In this document: in pieces, positions 6,205 through 10,512 of the stretch | Layout of the letters: each line of letters opens with the position of its first letter | Numbering within the stretch: the first letter of the stretch is position 1 | DNA from: CAIXMG01 sp964550225 | GTDB taxonomy: Bacteria; Patescibacteriota; Minisyncoccia; Phycocordibacterales; UBA1006 | DNA: 10,512 bases | Direction of reading: 5' to 3' | Assembly (NCBI GenBank): GCA_964550225.1 | Contig: CAZJXT010000016.1 | Span: 1 to 10,512, forward strand | Notes under the pieces: model-generated | Databases searched by the model: none | What the model saw: the letters and a program-made list of their open reading frames with translations, nothing else | What the model was told of the DNA's origin: nothing | Program-made: the position numbers and the translations under genes

Positions 6205-7443
6205 TTACTGATCACCTCGAATAACCTTATGTAATCTTTCGAGCTTTGCATAAATTTCATCAAAGGTAATAATATCGACGTTTTTCTGATTTCCTCGGTA
6301 AAGTTCAAAACACTTCGCCTGCTCGGGAGTTAAAGATTTTTTACGACCAATCACAAGAATTGTTTTGGGGTCGAAATAATTTTCCTTTTCCCCCATATTT
6401 CTTAGCAATGAATCCTTCTGATCAAGGCATTGGTTTACGCCACCCGAAAGTTCGTCTGATGCAGCAAAAACATCTGGCGCTCGATAGGGACTATTTTTCA
6501 GCAAAGCCTTCTTCGGTGTTTTAATTTCAAGAAGTGCAACATTATCCTTGAAACCATTTTCAAATAAATAGTCCACCACTCTGCCCTCCGAATTTTCAAT
6601 CGTCTTTCCCCCAACATAGGCCTTGTCCTTTCTTAGAATAACTTCGTATGGGAAGAGGTGGTTGAGCGTCCATGTATACTTTGTGAAAAATTTTTGCCAT
6701 TCTTCTTCATCATCGGACTTGTTCCTCATCAAATCATCGAAGGTGGCAATGATTTCGTCCAGAAAAATCGATTCGATCTTGTCCTTGGTCCTGATGATAT
6801 GCGATGTCGTTGTAAGCTTGCTTGTAGGAGCATCGGACAACACCTTAGCAAGAGAGTCTACGTCCTTTACGGAAATCTTTTCGAAGGAATCAAATCCCTC
6901 AAGAAATTTCTCGAGTTCGCCAGCACCTAATACCCTGTCGATCTTTGGTATCTTACTGGTCACAGTTGCAAGCGAGTTATTCAAAGAGAGTTTTCGAAAC
7001 TTGTCGTATTCATTCTTTTTCTTCTTGATTTCTTTGAGAAGTTTTTCAAGATCTCCCCAGTTCAGAGCGATGGTCTTTTTCGAAAAGCGGGTAGGTACAT
7101 TGATCCCGACCACTAAACTCTCTGCATTAGGCACCTTTCGGTAGAGGAAGGTAAAAAGTTGCTTAAGCTCTGCCGAGGAGAAACCGTAACCAGGTATTTT
7201 GCGGAAAGCTTTCGGGATATCGTCCATAGAATCCCACCCCCGAAATTCTATTGATTTTATTTTTTTGGGAGTCAGTTGCCCGTTCCGTTTTAAAACATTG
7301 TACGGGTAAACTTTGATGACCGGTTTTGTTTTAAAAATTTCCTTGCTCTTATGAACTGGAACCCCTTCTCTGTCGCAAAACCAATAAGCCGACTTCTCGG
7401 CTTCATCCTTTATCAAGTTTTCCTCATTTGGAACGCGATCCAT
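6205..7443 (-). CDS. sduA: Shedu anti-phage nuclease SduA (DUF4263)
   Basis: A 412-residue protein. The C-terminal part carries the Shedu/DUF4263 nuclease, a PD-(D/E)xK fold: EEEWQKFFTKYTWTLNHLF (246-264), the metal site RVVDYLFENGFKDNVALLEIK with D291, E306 and K308, a helix with Q338 (GGVNQCLDQ), and a closing TILVIGRKKSLTPEQ (361-375). Shedu is an established single-protein anti-phage system whose nuclease acts on DNA and assembles into oligomers. Residues 1-240 form a separate region with no motif I know; in other Shedu proteins the variable N-terminus is thought to sense infection. An upstream in-frame TTG lies inside the promoter, so the ATG at 7443 is preferred. This ATG sits exactly at the predicted transcription start, so the mRNA is probably leaderless. 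Confidence 0.85.
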   Translation of the reverse strand: MDRVPNEENLIKDEAEKSAYWFCDREGVPVHKSKEIFKTKPVIKVYPYNVLKRNGQLTPKKIKSIEFRGWDSMDDIPKAFRKIPGYGFSSAELKQLFTFLYRKVPNAESLVVGINVPTRFSKKTIALNWGDLEKLLKEIKKKKNEYDKFRKLSLNNSLATVTSKIPKIDRVLGAGELEKFLEGFDSFEKISVKDVDSLAKVLSDAPTSKLTTTSHIIRTKDKIESIFLDEIIATFDDLMRNKSDDEEEWQKFFTKYTWTLNHLFPYEVILRKDKAYVGGKTIENSEGRVVDYLFENGFKDNVALLEIKTPKKALLKNSPYRAPDVFAASDELSGGVNQCLDQKDSLLRNMGEKENYFDPKTILVIGRKKSLTPEQAKCFELYRGNQKNVDIITFDEIYAKLERLHKVIRGDQ

Positions 7444-7449
7444 AAGCGA

Positions 7450-7478
7450 GTGATACCACAAAAACGTTCCATTTTCAA
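7450..7478 (-). promoter_or_regulatory. promoter of the Shedu operon, predicting a leaderless mRNA
   Basis: On the minus strand TTGAAA (7478-7473), a 17-base spacer ending in TGG, then TATCAC (7455-7450) make an extended -10 promoter. Six bases later comes the Shedu ATG, putting the expected transcription start on the A of the ATG. The -35 lies 10 bases beyond the recombinase stop codon. Confidence 0.7.
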
Positions 7479-7487
7479 GGAAATTTC

Positions 7488-8807
7488 TTAGATTAGAATT
7501 AATCCTTTATCCTTATATTCAATCCTACTCCGCAAATTCGCCAACAATTCCCTTTTCTCCCCCACCGATCCCTCTTTCAAAATATACTTCGCATAATTCC
7601 GAATATCGGTTTCTTTCGTATCCTTGATTTTATCTTTTGCGCCGAGCACCGACCGCTGGAAAATATTGAATCGCGCGATTTCGTCCTCGAGTCGCTGGCG
7701 CATGCCGAGTTCGTTAATGTTCACCTTGTCGAGAATTTTCAGAAGTTCCACCATCAATTCCTCTTCACGGATGTATTTATTTTTACAGTTGCGATCTTTT
7801 GCACGTGAGCAAGAATAGTAAATATATTTCGCATGCGTGCCGTCTTTCAATTGTTTCCATTTTTCCTCGGCAGAAATTCCAGATCCGCAGTAGCCGCAAG
7901 TGAATAGCTTCGTGAATGCGAACTCCTTATTTTCGCGGTGAATATCATCGCGTTTTAACCGAGCCTGTGCCATCTCAAATAATTCTTTGGTGATCAACGG
8001 AATATGCTTCCCTTGATACCAGTTGCCACTGTTCCGCGGGAATTCGAACACGCCGTAATACAGCGGGCTTTCAAGGATTCGATAGACACCCGCTAGCGTG
8101 AGCGTCTTGTTTCCTCTCGTGTAAAAATTCAGATCGAATTTCAGCCAGTTATATACTTTTCTGCCGGACCATTTTTCATAGGCGACTTTTTCAAATATTT
8201 TCGTAATAATCGGTGCACGATCAGGATCAACTACTAGTTCCCCTTTCTTGTCCATTAATCGCTGGTTCAAATATCCAAGCGGTGCCATCGCCGGCCACAG
8301 TCCCATTTCAACGCGCGTGCGCTGACCGCGTTTTACATTGATGCCACGATTATCGTTTTCCAATTTTGCCTGCGAACCAAGAATCATCAGCAGGAATTTT
8401 TCGTTCGGATTGTTACGAAATTGTTGTCCGTAAGTTCGTATTTCGTGCAATTTTCCAGCATCCATCAGATCCACGATTTTTCCAAGATCGCCCGCGTTTC
8501 GGGAAATTCGGTCGGGCGCCCAGGTCAAAATTCCGTTGAATTTTTCCTGCCGGATTTCCTCGACCAATTCGTTGAAAATTGGTCGCTGCCCCGTTTCTTT
8601 AGCTGAATGAGACTCCCGTTTCATGGCCACAATTTCCAGCCCGTCGCGTTCCGCGATTTGGAGCATTTCCTTGATTTGAGAATCGATGGAAAGCACTTGC
8701 TTTTCCTCGGATTCGGTCGACTTTCGAGCATACAGGCAGTATTTTACCCTTACAATTTCTGCTTGCTTTACCTTGGTCGTTTCAATGATTTTTTCCGCTA
8801 TATTCAT
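7488..8807 (-). CDS. Large serine recombinase / site-specific integrase
   Basis: A 439-residue recombinase from the ATG at 8807 (8816 is an alternative). The N-terminal resolvase domain begins VKYCLYARKSTESEEKQVLS (21-40), with S30 as likely nucleophile, and holds APDRISRN (97-104) with the conserved arginines. A recombinase domain follows (about 174-290, from APLGYLNQ, including VYRILESPLYYGVFEF), then a zinc-ribbon region FTCGYCG (302-308) with later C333 and C341, and a charged C-terminal helical part. Such enzymes insert and excise elements by double-strand exchange between short attachment sites. The length fits the short end of large serine recombinases. No frameshift is seen. The frame stays open upstream to 9086, but that part is antisense to the PIN gene and before the resolvase domain. 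No clear -10 lies at the leaderless distance, unlike its neighbours. Confidence 0.92.
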   Translation of the reverse strand: MNIAEKIIETTKVKQAEIVRVKYCLYARKSTESEEKQVLSIDSQIKEMLQIAERDGLEIVAMKRESHSAKETGQRPIFNELVEEIRQEKFNGILTWAPDRISRNAGDLGKIVDLMDAGKLHEIRTYGQQFRNNPNEKFLLMILGSQAKLENDNRGINVKRGQRTRVEMGLWPAMAPLGYLNQRLMDKKGELVVDPDRAPIITKIFEKVAYEKWSGRKVYNWLKFDLNFYTRGNKTLTLAGVYRILESPLYYGVFEFPRNSGNWYQGKHIPLITKELFEMAQARLKRDDIHRENKEFAFTKLFTCGYCGSGISAEEKWKQLKDGTHAKYIYYSCSRAKDRNCKNKYIREEELMVELLKILDKVNINELGMRQRLEDEIARFNIFQRSVLGAKDKIKDTKETDIRNYAKYILKEGSVGEKRELLANLRSRIEYKDKGLILI

Positions 8808-8820
8808 ACACACCATCAAT

Positions 8821-8850
8821 GACGCTGTCCGCGATAGGAGTCCAGGCGTC
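8821..8850. promoter_or_regulatory. GC-rich imperfect dyad upstream of the recombinase; possible operator or attachment half
   Basis: GACGC at 8821-8825 and GCGTC at 8846-8850 bound a 30-base imperfect dyad, 13 bases before the recombinase ATG and 53 bases before the divergent PIN gene. It is richer in G+C than its surroundings. Serine integrases often recombine at a site beside their own gene, and divergent genes often share an operator; either use is possible and neither is proven. Confidence 0.3.
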
Positions 8851-8888
8851 CCACATCCTAGCTGTTGGTAACTTTTATTCAGCAAAAA

Positions 8889-8897
8889 TGCTACTAT
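8889..8897 (+). promoter_or_regulatory. extended -10 promoter of the PIN-domain gene
   Basis: TGCTACTAT is a TGn-extended -10; the ATG at 8904 begins after a 6-base gap, exactly where transcription should start. The -35 is weak (TTGGTA or TAACTT upstream). The same TGC-TA start of the -10 is seen at ruvX. Confidence 0.55.
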
Positions 8898-8903
8898 GGC
8901 CGC

Positions 8904-10001
8904 ATGAAAACGAGGATTTTTATCGATACAAACCCCATCTGGGATGATCGCAAGGCATTTGGAATTCTTTTTAGGGAATCCTTCGCCGATCTGCCTAATT
9001 TTCTCAAAAAACATTCCGTAAGAAATGTCGTCGTTTGCTTGCCTGAAATTGTTCTCCGTGAACGAATCCAGCATAAAAAAGAACATGTGGCATTAACGCT
9101 TGATCAGATTAATAAAGGTATCCGTTCGCTAAAAGAGGCTGGACACGATGAAGCTGAAATTAACCCTCGAGACGATTACCACGAGCAATTGCGCACATCG
9201 GCAGAAGCGTTTTGTAAAAAGCATTCCATAGAAATCATTCCTCCGCCAACCATCTCTATCGAAGAATTGACTGAATTGGCTATAAATAAAACCAAACCAT
9301 TTGACGATCACACGTCGGGATTCAAGGATACCCTGATTTATCTTTCAATGATCGAAGACGCAAAGAAAGGTGGTGGTGATAATTATATCCTTTGTACTAA
9401 TAACAGCACCCAATTTGACCAAGATGTCGTAGCCGATTTCAAAAAACAAACAGGAAAAAATCTAGTGATCCTTCCTGACATTCTCTCTGTGCAGCAAAAA
9501 TTGGATGAACTGGTTCCTATCGGACTGCATTTAGAGGCAAGAAATCGAAAGGTAAAAAATTTGGTGTCAGGCAACACCGGTGAATTAATGTTGATTGCAA
9601 ACAAAAACCTAAATGGACCAGCCAGCCCCTTGTGGAATTTTTCTTCCGATATCGTAACGCCGTTAACATTTAAGACTCCTTATAGAAGTCATATGCTCAC
9701 TTCCATCGACCAACTTTCGGATTCAAGTTCATCCAAAGCCGTCGGATGCAATCTCATTGATCTTGATTTTTTAACAATCGAAGAATTGGCAGATGGGAAA
9801 ATTAGGGTTTTAGCAAGACTGAATCTTGAAATAAAATATGAAGACGATCATGAAAAAGATGATCCTTTCTCTGATCTGCGAGGCGGTTTTGTTTTGGATC
9901 GACATCTATATCGAAATAATAAACCGCGAAGTAAAAGTATGGAATTCACGATCGATTGTGATCTCGAAAAAAATACGATCAATATTCGCGCGTGGGATTA
10001 G
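8904..10001 (+). CDS. PIN-domain (DUF4935-type) ribonuclease-like protein
   Basis: A 365-residue protein. The N-terminal half is a PIN nuclease fold of the DUF4935 type: RIFIDTN (4-10, D8), CLPEIVLRE (45-53, E48), GFKDTLIYLSMIEDA (139-153, D142) and NYILCTNNSTQFDQD (160-174, with N166, N167 and D172). These acidic residues form the metal site of PIN RNases, so it is probably active, most likely on RNA. Residues 210-365 form a C-terminal region with strand-like stretches and no motif I recognise. An upstream TTG would add 13 residues but overlaps the -10; the ATG at 8904 gives the expected PIN start. Stand-alone PIN proteins act as toxins or RNA processors, and those of this size also occur in defence loci. 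The last 23 bases overlap the convergent small gene. Confidence 0.82.
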   Translation: MKTRIFIDTNPIWDDRKAFGILFRESFADLPNFLKKHSVRNVVVCLPEIVLRERIQHKKEHVALTLDQINKGIRSLKEAGHDEAEINPRDDYHEQLRTSAEAFCKKHSIEIIPPPTISIEELTELAINKTKPFDDHTSGFKDTLIYLSMIEDAKKGGGDNYILCTNNSTQFDQDVVADFKKQTGKNLVILPDILSVQQKLDELVPIGLHLEARNRKVKNLVSGNTGELMLIANKNLNGPASPLWNFSSDIVTPLTFKTPYRSHMLTSIDQLSDSSSSKAVGCNLIDLDFLTIEELADGKIRVLARLNLEIKYEDDHEKDDPFSDLRGGFVLDRHLYRNNKPRSKSMEFTIDCDLEKNTINIRAWD

Positions 10002-10332
10002 GTATCAATCCAAAAGGGTTAAACTCTCGCATCTCCCTCTCCGCCTTTTCCATATCCCTCAAAACATCTTTATAAATTCTTGATTTTTTCTTGAGAAATC
10101 TTTTATCTTCATTCCCAAAGTTCGCCTCCAGAAAATCAACCAAATCATCATCAACGAACGTCGCAAGCGAAATATATCCTGCCGTCAAAATGCGTATCCG
10201 CTCCTTAAGTGCCCGTTTCATTTTTGACTTAGATGAAGACAGCGACGAAATCCTGTTTAACGTCCGAAAATCCCGAGCTTCCTCGAAATCATACTGCCCT
10301 GCCATCTTAATAACTTCGTCGATATCATCCAT
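9979..10332 (-). CDS. Small charged helical protein, convergent with the PIN gene
   Basis: A 117-residue protein with no family I recognise. It is rich in Lys, Arg, Asp and Glu and looks helical: an acidic start (MDDIDEVIKMAGQYDFEEAR), a serine/lysine stretch (SSLSSSKSKMKR), a short hydrophobic patch (LTAGYISLATF) that is too weak for a membrane helix, and a coiled-coil-like end (SRIYKDVLRDMEKAEREMRE). An in-frame TAA lies shortly upstream of the ATG at 10332, so this start is the only good one. Its 3' end overlaps the PIN gene by 23 bases tail-to-tail, so the two transcripts are complementary there. It could be a partner or antitoxin of the PIN protein, but gene order of this kind does not prove it. 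Confidence 0.6.
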   Translation of the reverse strand: MDDIDEVIKMAGQYDFEEARDFRTLNRISSLSSSKSKMKRALKERIRILTAGYISLATFVDDDLVDFLEANFGNEDKRFLKKKSRIYKDVLRDMEKAEREMREFNPFGLIPNPTREY

Positions 10333-10401
10333 CGACGGGATTAATGACGCACCCTTTTAGAAAAACCTAGGCCATGCCTGTTGATAACCCGTACAAACAA
10401 A

Positions 10402-10433
10402 AAACCTTGGATATGAAACCATATCCAAGGTTT
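10402..10433 (-). terminator. Rho-independent terminator of the right-flank ABC-transporter gene
   Basis: A perfect 14-bp stem (AAACCTTGGATATG with CATATCCAAGGTTT) around a 4-base loop. On the minus strand it is followed by TTTTTTGTTTG, whereas the plus strand lacks a T run, so it ends the minus-strand gene whose stop codon lies 4 bases away at 10437. Confidence 0.82.
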
Positions 10434-10436
10434 GCC

Positions 10437-10512
10437 TTATGCTGCAACCATTTGATGGCGCACCAGTTCGGCGTAATACTCACATGAATCAAGCAACTGC
10501 TCGTGACTTCCT
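10437..10512 (-). CDS. C-terminal end of an ABC-transporter ATP-binding protein (partial)
   Basis: The last 24 codons before a TAA stop read GSHEQLLDSCEYYAELVRHQ and then MVAA. This matches the end of fused permease/ATPase ABC exporters (MsbA/LmrA type), where GTHEELL...YAELY follows the H-loop region. The rest of the gene lies beyond the window. The fragment is too short to name a substrate. It marks a return to ordinary chromosomal genes on the right of the island. Confidence 0.6.
   Translation of the reverse strand, partial: GSHEQLLDSCEYYAELVRHQMVAA

Larger units (their letters stand above)
2548..10401. mobile_element. Probable genomic island carrying a serine recombinase and defence-type genes
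   Basis: Between the tRNA-Ser terminator and the ABC-transporter terminator every gene is accessory in type: orphan methyltransferase, glycosylase operon, Shedu pair, serine recombinase, PIN protein and a small unknown. Hand counts of single 60-base stretches suggest higher G+C in parts of it (34/60 within the recombinase against 22/60 in pilM). The left edge lies next to a tRNA, but no flanking direct repeat was found, and serine integrases need not target tRNA genes. The boundaries are approximate, and the region could be a defence hotspot filled by several events rather than one element. Confidence 0.45.

Noticed and set aside
6186..6308. Longer N-terminus of the Shedu partner overlapping the Shedu gene
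   Set aside because: It begins at TTG inside the Shedu coding sequence; the ATG codons at 6185 and 6176, just after the Shedu stop, are more natural.
2464..8850. GACGCCT near 2464-2470 and again near the recombinase dyad as attL/attR cores
   Set aside because: The two copies are in opposite orientation and only 7 bases match, which is expected by chance.
8808..9086. N-terminal extension of the recombinase frame up to 9086
   Set aside because: It would be antisense to the start of the PIN gene, lies before the resolvase domain and begins at a non-ATG codon; ATG codons at 8807/8816 fit the family.
10091..10360. 89-residue plus-strand ORF antisense to the small charged protein
   Set aside because: It is serine-rich and low in pattern, typical of an antisense shadow, while the minus frame has a charged helical composition typical of a protein.
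2358..10512. Direct repeat of the tRNA 3' end marking an attachment site at the right of the island
   Set aside because: The tRNA 3' end (GAATCTCACCGCTTCC) was not found again by eye near the recombinase or in 10333-10512. Large serine recombinases usually do not use tRNA ends.
1..10512. UGA recoding, as in some candidate phyla, and CRISPR arrays
   Set aside because: TGA ends the third gene of the glycosylase operon directly before a terminator and no gene needs internal UGA readthrough. No regularly spaced repeats are present.

Overview
The window looks like a chromosomal segment from a small-genome bacterium. My best guess is a Candidate Phyla Radiation (Patescibacteria) lineage. Three things point there: a PilM-like pilus protein, a stand-alone tRNA-binding OB-fold protein and RuvX packed together; a tRNA gene without an encoded CCA end; and several genes whose start codon sits only 6-9 bases after a -10 box with no Shine-Dalgarno sequence. 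This is inference from gene content and style, not a phylogenetic result. UGA is a normal stop here.

Left flank (1-2450), housekeeping. On the minus strand lie a partial pilM, a tRNA-binding protein, ruvX and a membrane-anchored DUF305 protein, separated by short terminators and compact promoters. A tRNA-Ser(UGA) gene follows on the plus strand, ending near a 36-bp palindromic terminator.

Middle (about 2550-10400), a probable genomic island. It lies between the tRNA terminator and the terminator of an ABC-transporter gene. It holds an orphan class I methyltransferase (-); a three-gene plus-strand operon (a protein resembling ImmA/IrrE metallopeptidases but with a broken zinc motif, an AGOG/OGG-like helix-hairpin-helix DNA glycosylase, and an unknown protein); a minus-strand pair made of a Shedu nuclease (SduA, DUF4263) and an unknown helical protein; a large serine recombinase (-); a PIN-domain protein with a C-terminal extension (+); and a small charged protein (-) whose end overlaps the PIN gene. 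Base composition is uneven: hand counts give 22/60 G+C at 961-1020, 31/60 at 4141-4200 and 34/60 at 8461-8520.

Right edge: the last 24 codons of an ABC-transporter-like protein on the minus strand, ending in front of a 14-bp hairpin terminator.

Working together: Shedu is an established anti-phage protein, and its partner gene is probably co-transcribed. The glycosylase operon has the layout of a small self-contained cassette with its own promoter region and terminator. A base-removing enzyme beside Shedu, a PIN nuclease and a serine recombinase suggests a mobile defence island. The glycosylase operon is the best candidate for an undescribed system; this is inference from context.
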